From: JAVDCA01 sp963819385
GTDB lineage: Bacteria; Pseudomonadota; Alphaproteobacteria; Rhizobiales; Xanthobacteraceae
Reading direction: 5' to 3'
DNA length: 64,000 nt
NCBI GenBank assembly: GCA_963819385.1
Contig: CAWFVV010000006.1
Span: 2,480,001 to 2,544,000 of the forward strand
Every line of letters begins with the position of its first letter. The stretch's first letter is position 1. Below the pieces are notes generated by a model that was given only the letters and a program-made list of their open reading frames with translations, did no database searches and was not told where the DNA came from. Shown here one piece after another: positions 8,921 to 20,514 of this stretch. A program made the translations under genes and the position numbers.

Positions 8921-10529
8921 ATGGCCGTCAGCGCCAACAGGCTCGAGCTGCTTGCAGATCGCCGACGCGGTCGCGCGCGAGAAGTCGATCGACCGCGGCA
9001 TCGTCATCGCCGCGATGGAGGACGCGATCGCCAAGGCGGCGCGCTCGCGCTACGGCAGCGAGACCGAGGTGCGCGCCGAGATCGATCCGAAGAACGGGCG
9101 AGCTGCGGCTGTCGCGCCACATGCTGGTGGTCGAGACCGTCGAGAATCCCGCGAACCAGATCAGCCTCGAGGATGCGCGCCGGCGCAATCCGGCCGCGCA
9201 GGTCGGCGACTGCATCGCCGACACGCTGCCGCCGCTCGAATACGGCCGCATCGCCGCGCAGTCGGCCAAGCAGGTGATCGTGCAGAAGGTGCGCGAGGCC
9301 GAGCGCGACCGGCAGTACCAGGAATTCAAGGATCGCATCGGCGACATCGTCAACGGCATCGTCAAGCGGGTCGAATACGGCAACGTCGTCGTCGATCTCG
9401 GCCGCGGCGAGGCGATCGTGCGGCGCGACGAGATGCTGCCGCGCGAGGTGTTCCGCAACGGCGACCGCATCCGCGCCTATATCTACGACGTGCGGCGCGA
9501 GCCGCGCGGGCCGCAGATCTTCCTGTCGCGCACCCATCCGCAGTTCATGGCGAAGCTGTTCGCCCAGGAAGTGCCGGAGATCTACGACGGCATCGTCGAG
9601 GTGAAGGCGGTCGCCCGCGATCCGGGCTCGCGCGCCAAGATCGCGGTGATCTCGCAGCGACTCGTCGGTCGATCCGGTCGGCGCCTGCGTCGGCATGCGC
9701 GGCTCGCGCGTGCAGGCGGTGGTCAACGAGCTGCAGGGCGAGAAGATCGACATCATTCCGTGGTCGCCCGACGTCGCGACCTTCGTCGTCAACGCGCTCG
9801 CGCCCGCCGAGGTCGCCAAGGTCGTGCTCGACGAGGACGCGCGAGCGCATCTCGGTCGTGGTGCCCGACCAGCAGCTCTCGCTGGCGATCGGCCGGCGCG
9901 GCCAGAACGTGCGGCTCGCCTCGCAGCTCACCGGCTGGGACATCGACATCCTGACCGAGCAGGAGGAGTCGGAGCGCCGCCAGGCCGAGTTCGAGAAGCG
10001 CACCAAGATGTTCATGGAGGCGCTCAACGTCGACGAGGTGGTCGGCCAGCTGCTCGCCTCGGAAGGCTTCGGCTCGGTCGAGGAGCTGGCGATGGTCGAG
10101 GCAGAAGGAATCGCCTCGATCGAGGGCTTCGACGAGGAGACCGCGAGCGAGCTGCAGGCCCGCGCCGCGACTATCTCGCGCCAGATCGAGGCCGAGCACG
10201 ACGCGAAGCGCAACGAGCTCGGCGTCGCGGACGAGCTGCAGCGAGGTTCCCGGCGTCACCACCCAGATGATGGTGGCGTTCGGCGAGAACGGCATCAAGA
10301 CGGTGGAGGATCTCGCCGGCTGCGCGACCGACGACCTCGCCGGCTGGACCGAGCGCAAGGATGGCGAGGGGACGCGCAATGCGGGCGTCCTCGACGGCTT
10401 CGAGCTCACGCCGCGAGGAGTGCGAGGCGATGATCATGCAGGCGCGGGTCAAGGCGGGCTGGATCACCGAGGCCGATCTCGCGCCCCGGCGCCGAGGAGC
10501 CCGCCGAAGCGCCGGCGGAGGCCGAATAA
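8921..10529 (+). CDS. nusA: Transcription termination/antitermination factor NusA (multiple frameshifts)
   Basis: RNA polymerase-binding elongation factor. Pieces joined over frames: MAVSANRLELLQIADAVARE at the start, the N-terminal RNAP-binding domain, the S1 domain (GDIVNGIVKRVEYGNVVVDLG), the KH domains (VGACVGMRGSRVQAVVNEL and LSLAIGRRGQNVRLASQLTG) and C-terminal acidic helix-hairpin-helix repeats (VGQLLASEGFGSVEELA, GIASIEGFDEETASELQ). The protein ends in an Ala/Glu/Pro-rich tail at 10529. Breaks are visible near 8955, 9100, 9660, 9840, 10240 and 10410. Start ATG 8921 follows AGGGAGAATGACCC. Confidence 0.92.
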
Positions 10530-10546
10530 GCGCCGGCCGCGGGGTA

Positions 10547-11289
10547 ATGGACAAGCGGCCACGCTGACTGAACTCGCACGACCCCGATCGACCTCCGACG
10601 ATGCCGATCGCGGCCCGCGCCGCGCGGCGTCGGCGACCGACGCGGCTGTGCGTCGTGACGCGCGACGGTCAGGCCGACCGAGGAGATGATCCGCTTCGTC
10701 GCCGGGCCGGACGGGCGGTTGTGCCCGATCTCAAGCGCCGGCTGCCGGGCCGCGGAGTGTGGGTGACGGCGCCCCGCGACTGCTCGCAAGGCGGCGGTCA
10801 AGCGCAACGCGTTCCAGCACGCGTGCGCGTTCCGACGCCAGGTCGCGGCCGGCCTGCCGGATCAGTCGTCGAGGGGCTGCTCGAGCGCGCGCTGCTCGAT
10901 GCGCTCGCGATCGCCCGCAAGGCCGGCGTGGCCGTGACGGGGCACGCCAAGGTCGAGGCGGCGGCCGAGCAGGGCGCGGCCGTGGCGCTCATCCAGGCGC
11001 GCGACGCCGGCCCCGAGGGCGCCCGCAAGATCGTGGCCGCAATTCGGCGCGGGCGGCGAGGCGGACGGCGCGACAGTCATTGTGATCCGGGCTTTCACCG
11101 ACCGCGCAATTGGATTTGGCATTGCGCCGCCTAAATGTGATACATGCAGCCCTGCTGGCCGGGCGGGCAGAGCGAAACGTGTCTCGCGCGCTGGCGAATT
11201 CTCGAACGTTTGCGAGCGGTTGCAACCGGACGACGGACGAGAACCCGGCCGCGCACCAGGCCGGACGCAGAGAATCAGGATCGGAATGA
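10547..11289 (+). CDS. YlxR-type (DUF448) RNA-binding protein with L7Ae-like C-terminal domain (multiple frameshifts)
   Basis: Reconstructed from alternating frames: MDKRPRLTELARP at the start, then RLCVVTRDGQ, EMIRFV, GRAVVPDLKRRLPGRGVWVT (DUF448/YlxR core), followed by LLERALLDALAIARKAGVAV, TGHAKVEAAAEQGAAVALIQ and ARDAGPEGARKIVAAIR, which resembles an L7Ae/ribosomal-protein fold, and a tail LRRLNVIHAALLAGRAERNV ending at 11287-11289. The stop overlaps the infB ATG (11286). The location between nusA and infB is the usual one for ylxR. At least four one-base breaks. Precise function of the alphaproteobacterial fusion is not known to me. Confidence 0.78.
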
Positions 11290-13954
11290 CTGACAACGAA
11301 ACATCCCGGCGAGAAACTGACTGTCGCCCCGGCAAGACGACCTTGACGCTCAAGCGCACGGGCGTCGAGCAGGGCGTGGTGCGGCAGAGCTTCAGCCACG
11401 GCCGCACCAAGCGGTGATGGTCGAGAAGGTGAAGCGCCGCCGGCCCGAGCAGGCAAGCCGGAACCCGCGCCCGTGGCGGCCGCTCCCGCGACGCCGGCGC
11501 GGCGGACGCTGGCGCCGACGCCGGGTCGCGCCGCCGCACCGGCGCCCGCCCCGGCTCCGGCGCCGGCCACCCGCAAGACCGCCGGCGGCGTGGTCCTGCG
11601 CAAGCTCACCGACGAGGAGCGCAACGCCCGCGCGAGCGCGCTCGCGACTGCCAAGGTCCGCGAGGCCGAGGAACGCCGCATTGCCGAGGCGGACGCGCTC
11701 CGGCGCAACGAGCGCGACACGGTCGAGCGCAGCGAGCGCGAGGCCGCCGAGGCGCGCAAGCGCGAGGAGGAGGAACGCCGCGCCGCGACGAGGAAGCCAA
11801 ACGAAGGCCGAGACGCGAAGCCAAGAAGCGGTTCGGCGGCCCCGAGGACGACAACGGCGAAGCCCGCCACCGTGCGCGGCAAGCCCGGCCCGGCACCCGC
11901 CGGCGGCAAACTCGGCGCCAACCTGCGCAATGTCACTCCCGAAGCCGAAGAGGACGAGGGTCCGCGCGCGCCACGGCGTCCCGGCGCCGGGCCGGCGCGG
12001 CCCGCGTGCTCCGCCGCGAAGCCGACCCGCAGGGCCGGCGGCGACAGAGGCGCGCGGCCGCCTGACGGTGCAGACGCGTTCAATGTCGGCGAGGTGCGCG
12101 AGCGTTCGGTCGCCTCGTTCCGTCGCCGCGACGCAGCGCCTGACAAGGGCGCGCGGCAGCGAACGAAAGCAAGGAGAAGCTCGTTCGCGAGGTGACGATT
12201 CCCGGAGACGATCACCATCCAGGAGCTCGCCAACCGCATGGCGGAGCGCGCGGTCGACGTGATCAAGCTCCTGATGAAGCAGGGCCAGATGCTCAAGATC
12301 ACCGACGTGATCGACGCCGACACCGCCCAGCTGATCGCCGAGGAACTCGGCCACACCGTCAGCGCGTGGCCGCAGCCGACGTCGAGGAAGGCCTGTTCGA
12401 CATGGCCGATGAACCCCGAGCGACCTGCGTGCCGCGGCCGCCGGTCGTGACCATCATGGGCCACGTCGACCACGGCAAGACCTCGCTGCTCGACGCCATC
12501 CGCAGCCACCAACGTCGCCGGCGGCGAGGCCGGCGGCATCACCCAGCACATCGGCGCCTATCAGGTGACGGCGCCGTCCGGCGCCGAGATCACCTTCATC
12601 GACACGCCCGGCCACGCCGCCTTCACCGCGATGCGCGCGCGCGGCGCCAAGGTGACCGACATCGTCGTGCTGGTGGTCGCGGCCGACGACGGCGTCATGC
12701 CGCAGACGGTCGAGGCGATCCAGCACGCCAAGGCGGCCAAGGTGCCGATGATCGTCGCGATCAACAAGATCGACAAGGCGGACGCCAAGCCGGAGCGCGT
12801 GCGCACCGAGCTGTTGCAGCACGAGGTGCAGGTCGAGTCGCTGGGCGGCGACGTGCTCGACGTCGAGGTGTCCGCGACCAAGAAGACCAATCTCGACAAG
12901 CTGCTCGAGACCATCGGGCTGCAGGCCGAGATCCTCGACCTCAAGGCCAATCCGTACCGTCCGCCGAAGGCACCGTGATCGAGGCGAAGCTCGACCGCGG
13001 CCGCGGCCCGGTCGCGACCGTGCTGGTCCAGCGCGGCACGCTGCATGTCGGCGACATCGTCGTCGCCGGCGCCGAATGGGGCCGCGTGCGCGCGCTCGTC
13101 TCCGATCTGGGCGAGACGGTCGATCTCGCCGGCCCTTCGGTGCCGGTCGAGGTGCTCGGCTTCAACGGCACGCCCGAGGCGGGCGATCGCCTCGCGGTCG
13201 TCGAGAGACGAGGCCCGCGCCCGCGAGGTCACCGACTATCGCGCCCGCGAGAAGCGCGAGAAGGCAGGCGGCGCGCGCGACCGGCATGCGCGGCTCGCTC
13301 GAGCAGATGATGCAGCCAGCTCAAGAGCACGGGCCGCAAGGAATTCCCGCTGCGTCATCAAGGGCGACGTGCAGGGCTCGGTCGAGGCGATCGTCGGCGC
13401 GCTGGAGAAGCTCGGCACCGAGGAGGTCGATCGCGCGCATCATCCTACGCGGGTGTCGGCGGCATCAGCGAGTCCGACGTCACGCTGGCGGAGGCCGCCG
13501 GCGCCGCCGATCATCGGCTTCAACGTGCGCGCCCACAAGGAAGCGCGCGAGATGGCCGAGCGCGACGGCGTCGAGATCCGCTACTACAACATCATCTACG
13601 ATCTCGTGGACGACGTGAAGAAGGCGATGTCCGGCCTGCTCGCGCCGACGCTGCGCGAGACCATGCTCGGCAACGCGATGATCCTCGAGGTCTTCAACAT
13701 CTCGAAGGTCGGCAAGGTCGCCGGCTGCCGCGTCACCGACGGCACCGTGGAGCGCGGCGCCAATGTGCGGCTCATCCGCGACAACGTCGTCATCCACGAA
13801 GGCAAGCTCTCGCAGCTCAAGCGCTTCAAGGACGACGCCAGGGAGGTGACTCGCCGGCCAGGAATGCGGCATGGCCTTCGAGAACTACCAGGACATGCGC
13901 GCCGGCGACGTCATCGAGTGCTATCGCGTGGAGATCGTGCAGCGCTCGCTCTGA
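11286..13954 (+). CDS. infB: Translation initiation factor IF-2 (multiple frameshifts)
   Basis: GTPase that places initiator tRNA on the ribosome. N-terminal pieces: TLTLKRTGVEQGVVRQSFSH and GGVVLRKLTDEERNARASAL, then a charged linker. The GTPase domain shows VVTIMGHVDHGKTSLLDAIR (G1), GGITQHIGAYQV (G2), FIDTPGHAAFTAMRARG (G3) and IVAINKIDKADAKPERVR (G4). The C-terminal domains show PLLAPTLRETMLGNAMILEV-like sequence (GLLAPTLRETMLGNAMILEV, 13637 onward) and end RVEIVQRSL. Many one-base breaks, for example in the spacer after DAIR near 12508 and near 12965, 13205, 13300 and 13440. Start ATG 11286 overlaps the previous stop. Length fits an intact IF-2 of about 890 residues. Confidence 0.93.
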
Positions 13955-14012
13955 GTCAATACCAGGCCGGCGCCAGACATCACCCGCAACCATTGGAACG
14001 AAATCGATTCGC

Positions 14013-14094
14013 AGGATCGGGTCGGCGAAGCGAAACCCATCGGCTAGTCACCCGTCGCGACTCGATGATGGGTTCCGCTGCGCTCAACCCATCC
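14013..14094. repeat. Inverted repeat of the GATGGGTTNCGC...GCGAAACCCATC family
   Basis: The left arm around GCGAAGCGAAACCCATC (14025-14041) pairs imperfectly with GATGGGTTCCGCTGCGCTC (14067-14085). The same family forms a perfect version at 28395-28527. It fills the infB-rbfA spacer. Confidence 0.7.
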
Positions 14095-14113
14095 ACGGCA
14101 GGAGCAGACCTCA

Positions 14114-14536
14114 ATGTCACGACAGGTCATCATCGCGACACCGGCGGGAATCCGGGCCGTTCCAGCGTCAGTCTGCGCGTCGGCGAGCTCATGCGCCATG
14201 CGGTGGCGGAGATCCTCGCGCGCGGCGAGCATCCACGATCCCGGTGATCGAGGCCCACCTCATCACCGTGCCCGAGGTGCGCATGTCGCCGGACCTGCGG
14301 CTCGCCACCGTCTACATGATGCCGCTCGGCGGCACCGACGAGAACGCCGTGCTCGAGGCGCTCGAGCGCAACAAGCGCTATCTGCGCGGCGAGGTCGCGC
14401 ACCGCGTCAACCTGAAATTCGCACCCGACATCCGCTTCCGCATCGACGAGCGGTTCGACGAAGCCGAACGCATCGAGCGCCTGCTGCGTTCGCCGGAGGT
14501 CCAGCGCGATCTCGAAAGCGGCACGATGACGAATGA
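14114..14536 (+). CDS. rbfA: 30S ribosome-binding factor RbfA (frameshifts)
   Basis: Cold-shock 30S assembly factor, about 135-140 residues. Pieces: SSVSLRVGELMRHAVAEILA, VIEAHLITVPEVRMSPDLRL, ATVYMMPLGGTDENAVLEAL, LKFAPDIRFRIDERFDEAER and RLLRSPEVQRDL. One break lies in the first 50 bases, one near 14238 (GGCGAGCATCC) and one near 14515. The frame that continues past RDL runs straight into truB without a stop, so I place the end in the alternate frame (KRHDDE, stop 14534-14536), which restores the normal overlap with the truB ATG at 14526. Confidence 0.8.
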   Translation: MSRQVIIATPAGIRAVPASVCASASSCAMRWRRSSRAASIHDPGDRGPPHHRARGAHVAGPAARHRLHDAARRHRRERRARGARAQQALSARRGRAPRQPEIRTRHPLPHRRAVRRSRTHRAPAAFAGGPARSRKRHDDE

Positions 14537-15627
14537 GCCCACGATGCCGCCGCCTCCCATGACGGCGAGCAAACTGACCTCGCTCCATGACCACGCCGGA
14601 TCGGCGCTGACGCGCCGTCCGCGCCGGCTGCCCCCGAGCGGGGGAGCGGACAACAGCCGCGCCGAGGCCAAGCGCGAGAAGCACGACGTCCACGGCTGGG
14701 TCGTGCTCGACAAGCCCGTGGGCATGACCTCGACCCATGCGGTGGCGGTGATCAAGCGCCTGTTCACGGCCAAGCGCGCCGGCCATGCCGGCACGCTCGA
14801 TCCGCTCGCCTCCGGCTGCCTGCCGATCGCGCTCGGCGAGGCGACCAAGACCGTGCCGTTCGTGATGGACGGGCGAGAAGGCGTACTAGCTTTACCGTGC
14901 GCTGGGGCGAGGAACGCGACACCGACGATGCCGAGGGCGGGTCGTCGCGACGAGCGACGCGATCGCCCGGCCGCGGAGGCGATCGCGCGCCGTGCTCCCG
15001 GCTTCATCGGCGCGATCGAGCAGGTGCCGCCGCGCTATTCGGCGATCAAGATCGAAGGCGAGCGCGCCTACGACATCGCCCGCGACGGCGAGGAGTTCGA
15101 GCTCAAGCCGCGGACCGTGGAGGTCAACCATCTCGACATCATCGAGATGCCCGACGCCGACCACAGCGGTCTTCGCGGCCGAATGCGGCAAGGGAACCTA
15201 TGTGCGCGCGCTCGCTCGCGACCTCGGCCGGCTGCTCGGCTGCTACGGCCACGTCTCGGCGCTGCGGCGCACCGCGGTCGGCCCGTTTGCCGAAACCGAC
15301 ATGATTTCACTGGAAGACCTCGAATTTTTGTGCCATAGAGCCGCGTTCGGTGAGGGGAGCCTCGCCGACGCGCTACTGCCCGTTGCGACCGCGCTGGACG
15401 ACATCCCGGCGATGGCCGTCAGTCGGGCCGATGCGGCAAGGCTCCAGCGGGGCCAAGCCGTTCTGTTGCGCGGACGGGACGCGCCCATGTTCCGCGGCAC
15501 CCTCTATGTCACGGCCTCGGGCAGCCTGATTGCCCTTGCCGAAGTCGACGGCGGCGAAGTCGTCCCCAAGCGCGTTTTCAATCTCGCCGGCCTGCAGGGC
15601 AGAGCCGGCCGACAGGAAGGTCGTTGA
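14526..15627 (+). CDS. truB: tRNA pseudouridine(55) synthase TruB (frameshifts)
   Basis: Makes pseudouridine 55 in the tRNA T-loop. After a low-complexity, basic N-terminal extension (residues 1-55) comes HGWVVLDKPVGMTSTHAVAV and the catalytic motif AGHAGTLDPLASGCLPIALG, whose Asp is the nucleophile. Further pieces are GAIEQVPPRYSAIKIEGERA, GTYVRALARDLGRLLGCYGH and a C-terminal PUA-like part (LRGRDAPMFRGTLYVTASGS). The frame is broken between about 14872 and 14990 and again near 15165. The stop at 15625-15627 is three bases before the rpsO ATG. Confidence 0.9.
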
Positions 15628-15629
15628 CG

Positions 15630-15899
15630 ATGTCGATTACGACCGAGACGAAAGCGGAAGTCATCAAGACGTATGCCAAGAAGGCCGGCGACACCGGGTC
15701 GCCGGAGGTGCAGGTCGCGATCCTCTCGGAGCGCATCACCAACCTCACCGAGCATTTCAAGACCCATGTGAAGGACAATCATTCGCGGCGCGGCCTGCTC
15801 AAGATCGTGTCCCAGCGCCGTCAACTTCTCGACTATCTCAAGCGCGTCAATGAAGCGAGCTACAAGAGCCTGATCGAGAAGCTCGGCATCCGCCGCTGA
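15630..15899 (+). CDS. rpsO: 30S ribosomal protein S15
   Basis: 89 residues, the standard S15 length, with typical segments AKKAGDTGSPEVQVAILSER, ITNLTEHFKTHVKDNHSRRG and QRRQLLDYLKRVNEASYKSL. S15 binds 16S rRNA early in 30S assembly. I use ATG 15630; a TTG at 15624 is in frame but would overlap the truB stop and lengthen the protein beyond the family norm. AGGAAGG lies upstream. It is the only intact gene between metK and pnp, which fits its small size in an error-rich stretch. Confidence 0.97.
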   Translation: MSITTETKAEVIKTYAKKAGDTGSPEVQVAILSERITNLTEHFKTHVKDNHSRRGLLKIVSQRRQLLDYLKRVNEASYKSLIEKLGIRR

Positions 15900-15904
15900 G
15901 ATTT

Positions 15905-15923
15905 GCGCGGGCGTTGCCCGCGC
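15905..15923 (+). terminator. Stem-loop after rpsO
   Basis: GCGCGGGC pairs perfectly with GCCCGCGC around GTT, six bases after the rpsO stop. There is no T-run, so it is more likely a processing or stability hairpin than a full terminator. Confidence 0.45.
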
Positions 15924-16142
15924 ATCATCCGCGGATGGCGTCCCGGAGCACGGTCCCGAATGTTGGAAGACCATGCGCGCAAGGTTGCATCCGCCGCGCA
16001 AGCCCGGCCGCAACGTGCAGCCGGCACATGCCCGGACGATGAGCGCCCGGTTGCAGAAGGCATGAAGGCCATGGCAGGATCGCCGGACGCTGCGTCAGAT
16101 CGGACAGTCGTCCGGCGCAGCCTCTCGCCGTCTTGCTCATGG

Positions 16143-16168
16143 CTTTCATGGCCGCAGAACCATGAAAG
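16143..16168 (+). promoter_or_regulatory. Hairpin in the pnp leader
   Basis: CTTTCATGG (16143-16151) pairs perfectly with CCATGAAAG (16160-16168) around eight bases, ending ten bases before the pnp ATG, so the right arm reaches into the ribosome-binding region. In E. coli the pnp leader hairpin is cut by RNase III and PNPase autoregulates through it; a similar role here is inference from position only. Confidence 0.4.
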
Positions 16169-16177
16169 AAAGCAAAG

Positions 16178-18338
<2,161 letters not shown>

Positions 18339-18392
18339 CCACGCGCGTCATTGCGAGGCGTGCGCAGCACGCCGAAGCAATCTCAGAATGCG

Positions 18393-18419
18393 AAGGGCGG
18401 CCGAGAGGCCGCCCTTTTT
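18393..18419 (+). terminator. Intrinsic terminator after pnp
   Basis: GGGCGGCC pairs perfectly with GGCCGCCC around GAGA and is followed by five Ts. It ends the rimP-pnp transcription unit and also forms the left edge of the 250-bp repeat. A near-identical hairpin stands at 24042-24067. Confidence 0.85.
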
Positions 18420-18640
18420 GTTTCCAGCTCACCACAAACGCGCCCCTCATGGTGAGGAGCGCGGCCGCAGGCCGCGCGTCTCGACTTGTCCGCCGTAGCC
18501 CAAAGGGCGAAGGTGGAACCATGAGCCGCGGAAGCAAGAAAAGCGGCGATAACGTCGGCACTTCCGCTCTGCTTCTTGCCTTTGCGCGCCAAATCCGCGA
18601 TGGCTGAAATCCTAGTCTCGAATTTGTGCGAGTTGTCGCC
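18393..18640. repeat. 250-bp direct repeat R1 (partner at 24039-24287)
   Basis: From the GGGCGGCC hairpin through GTGAGGAGCGCGGCCG, GTCTCGACTTGTCCGCCGTA, GCCCAAAGGGCGAAGGTGGA, a stretch starting ATGAGCCGCGGAAGCAAGAA, to TTTGTGCGAGTTGTCGCC. The copy at 24039-24287 is clearly homologous with scattered substitutions and a few indels in the first 45 bases. Both copies contain a 28-codon frame, but its differences are not biased to silent sites, so I do not call it a gene. Confidence 0.8.
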
Positions 18641-18749
18641 CCTGTTCCTCTGAGGTAGGGTGGCGGTCTGGGCGCTCGCCGGTCGCAATCTCTAGGACCG
18701 CCCTGGCAAGCTGGTTCGGGTCGCGAGGGCGCTTGGGGTGCTTGGTCAT
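18612..18749 (-). CDS. Short TKHPKRPRDPNQLA-type hypothetical protein, probably truncated
   Basis: 45 residues starting MTKHPKRPRDPNQLARAVLE and continuing IATGERPDRHPTSEEQG. I recognise the N-terminus from small uncharacterised Bradyrhizobium-type proteins whose longer members carry a basic Gly/Ala-rich C-terminal half; that half is missing here. The C-terminal dozen codons lie inside repeat R1, so the repeat probably interrupted the gene. ATG (complement of 18747-18749) overlaps the stop of the upstream gene (ATGA), implying translational coupling. Function unknown. Confidence 0.55.
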   Translation of the reverse strand: MTKHPKRPRDPNQLARAVLEIATGERPDRHPTSEEQGRQLAQIRD

Positions 18750-18940
18750 TTCGCGTAGCCCTGCGATCTCAGCCAGTCGATGCGTCGGCTTCCGGCCATC
18801 CACTCATCGACCTCATCCTTACCCTTGAACCCCTTGATGTAGCGGATGTCGACTCCCGGGCAGTGTGCTTGTATCTGCCAGTCGCCTTCGTCGATGCGCT
18901 CCATTTTGAAGATGACGCGCGGGGATTTGGATTTGGCCAT
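18746..18940 (-). CDS. Conserved small hypothetical protein (64 residues)
   Basis: Begins MAKSKSPRVIFKMERIDEGD and ends GSRRIDWLRSQGYAK, with a WQIQAHCPGVDIRYIKGFKG core. It has a mixed beta-like pattern, no signal peptide and no membrane segment. Similar short proteins are widespread in Bradyrhizobium relatives, often annotated only as hypothetical. It is the first gene of a two-gene minus-strand unit and overlaps the next gene by four bases. Function unknown. Confidence 0.7.
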   Translation of the reverse strand: MAKSKSPRVIFKMERIDEGDWQIQAHCPGVDIRYIKGFKGKDEVDEWMAGSRRIDWLRSQGYAK

Positions 18941-19206
18941 GATCGCAATATGCGCCGGTTCGGCCCACCCGCCTAGGGCGCGTCAAGCCCTGCCACATTC
19001 AAACTGACCCACGACCCCGCGTGTGGGCAACCGCGCGCGAGGCTATGTGGCCCATGCGAAGATCGAGGCGCGTTTGCCCCCCGGCTGGGTGCCGCGTCTC
19101 ACCCGAGGGGTGCACCCTAGGCAGGCGTCCTTGTATTTTGCCTGTTATTTACAAGGAAACGTCCCGACCAATGAGACGGAAATCCTAACGGACGCAGCGA
19201 CGACCC

Positions 19207-19273
19207 TACTGCGCCGCGTCCTTCGACGCCGCATCCTCGGCGCGCAAATCGTCCGGCTGCGGCATCGCGATGA
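19207..19273 (-). repeat. Duplicate of the fabI 3' end (left copy)
   Basis: 67 bases match 24918-24984 with one mismatch (G for C in CTCGGCGCGC). The stretch corresponds to the last 22 codons of fabI on the minus strand, and the complement of 19206-19208 still gives a stop (TAG instead of TAA). Sequence beyond both ends is unrelated to fabI. With the right copy it brackets about 5.7 kb of accessory genes. The 266 bases between the small gene at 18940 and this repeat contain no gene I can support, only a short CCTGTTATTT-like stretch near 19140. Confidence 0.88.
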
Positions 19274-19305
19274 CCTCCGCGCGCAGCTCGCAATTGGGAC
19301 CGGGA

Positions 19306-19719
19306 TCAACTCGGCTTGGTCCAGGTCAGTATGAACACATCGAACGACGCCTGCCCATTCGGTCCCGCTGCGGGCTGCTGGCTAGGTGCAAAGCCGATCA
19401 TCCTTCCGGTGCCACCGTCGATGAGGGCCCGGAGGAGCATATTGGGATGGTCCACCGGATGGCGAAGAAGCCGCTCGATCGAGTAGATGCCGGCGAACTG
19501 GCCCGGCACGACGTAGGCATGCACATCGCCCGCAGGCGTCATTGCGATCGAGACGTTGTCGGGCGTCGGCTTGTTCTTTTGCATGAAGGCCAACAGATCG
19601 GCCTGCCATCGCTTATTGGTGCTGGCGTTCAAATATTGGTACTCAGCCGCGTGGACAGCCGTCGAAACAATGATCGCCACGGCCGTGGCGACGAGCATCC
19701 GTGCGATTGTCATGTTCAT
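19306..19719 (-). CDS. Secreted hypothetical protein, copy A (137 residues)
   Basis: Signal peptide MTIARMLVATAVAIIVSTAV with cleavage after HAA, then EYQYLNASTNKRWQADLLAF and a hydrophilic mature part ending FDVFILTWTKPS. No domain that I recognise. The motif ALIDGGTGRMIGFAP and the aromatic C-terminal strand suggest a small beta-rich fold. It is the last gene of a minus-strand cluster behind the beta-repeat gene (stop 19777), separated by 57 bases with a GGATGAGGAC-type ribosome site. A second copy at 20832-21245 differs at only about seven residues, so the duplication is fairly recent and both copies look intact. Confidence 0.75.
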   Translation of the reverse strand: MNMTIARMLVATAVAIIVSTAVHAAEYQYLNASTNKRWQADLLAFMQKNKPTPDNVSIAMTPAGDVHAYVVPGQFAGIYSIERLLRHPVDHPNMLLRALIDGGTGRMIGFAPSQQPAAGPNGQASFDVFILTWTKPS

Positions 19720-19776
19720 GTCCTCATCCGTTGAGTGGAGGGGCTTCGTGCGGCGATCTCGGCCAGCATGCCGGGT

Positions 19777-20058
19777 TCAGTGCGGCGTCAGTTGGGGCCG
19801 GTGGCCGCACATCACGCCGATGGCATTCACGTGCAGGCCATAGTTGATCTTCATGCCGACGATGGCCTCGTCGGCGGGACAATCCTGACGAATCGTCGAT
19901 GGCACACCGTGGGCCGTATTTCGCGCGTCGAGGTCATGATTTGTCGGTGTCTTCAGCGAGACGCAGTTGAAGCGCAACATGCCGACTTGCCGGTTGCCCG
20001 GGGTCATGAGAAGTCCGCCATCGACGATGATCTCGTTCGGCGCGCACGTCTCAACCAA
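19777..20058 (-). CDS. Cys-containing beta-repeat protein, probably 5'-truncated
   Basis: About 93 residues in the open frame from a TTG at 20058; no signal peptide, although its relatives are secreted, so the 5' end may be lost. It contains the repeat CPADEAIVGMKINYGLHVNA followed by IGVMCG, and an upstream related unit (CAPNEIIVDGG...). The same pattern, C-x4-6-IV-x3-I-x2-G-x2-VN-[AG]-IGV-x-CG, occurs in the N-terminal part of the CAP protein at 21423-22727. The spacing of the pattern recalls vitelline-membrane-outer-layer-type beta-prism repeats; this is a guess from motif spacing. It lies between the PsiF-repeat gene and secreted protein A. Confidence 0.5.
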   Translation of the reverse strand: MVETCAPNEIIVDGGLLMTPGNRQVGMLRFNCVSLKTPTNHDLDARNTAHGVPSTIRQDCPADEAIVGMKINYGLHVNAIGVMCGHRPQLTPH

Positions 20059-20076
20059 TGGGCCTGCATGGCGTGA

Positions 20077-20436
20077 TCACTTGGCGCTGAGACACCGTTG
20101 CAGGAAGTCTTTGGCCTGTGTCCCTTTGATTCCCAGCTCGCTCGCCATTTTGTTGCAGGAGACCGCCCGCGGCGAATTGGGCGCCGTAGACGGAGGCGTT
20201 GCAGGAGGGGCGGCGGAAGGCGCTGTGGAAGGGGGCACTGCCGGCAGCGCGGTCGCTGCGGATTTGCTGTCGCGCATGCACCGCTCCATGAAGGTATTGT
20301 GCTGGGCTCCCTCGTAATGGCGCTTCTTGGCTTCCTGAAAACACGATTCGAAATGCGCTTGGTACTGCGGGCTCTGTGGCTGCGCGCAAGCCGCCCCGGC
20401 GAAGAGCACAAATGCAATCGCCAGACACGTCTTCAT
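20077..20436 (-). CDS. Exported PsiF-repeat protein
   Basis: 119 residues from ATG at 20436: signal peptide MKTCLAIAFVLFAGAACAQP, then two PsiF-like units separated by a Pro/Ala/Thr-rich linker. Unit 1 is SCFQEAKKRHYEGAQHNTFM plus ERCM; unit 2 is SCNKMASELGIKGTQAKDFL plus QRCL. Each carries the C...[KE]...G...F[ML]..C[ML] pattern of PsiF repeats, first named from a phosphate-starvation-inducible E. coli protein; molecular function is unknown. A longer open frame to 20559 adds non-conserved sequence. First gene of cluster A; the conserved promoter segment lies 114-142 bases upstream. Confidence 0.7.
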   Translation of the reverse strand: MKTCLAIAFVLFAGAACAQPQSPQYQAHFESCFQEAKKRHYEGAQHNTFMERCMRDSKSAATALPAVPPSTAPSAAPPATPPSTAPNSPRAVSCNKMASELGIKGTQAKDFLQRCLSAK

Positions 20437-20514
20437 GCGAAAGGCCTCAACTTGCTCAGGCGCGCGCATTTGTTGCGCTCGCAGTGCCGCGCCACAGGAC
20501 GCTAGCAAGCGCGC

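Noticed and set aside
18521..18607. 28-codon gene in repeats R1 and R2 (SRGSKKSGDN...)
   Set aside because: Differences between the copies change amino acids about as often as not, and the frame has no ribosome site; more likely part of the repeat.
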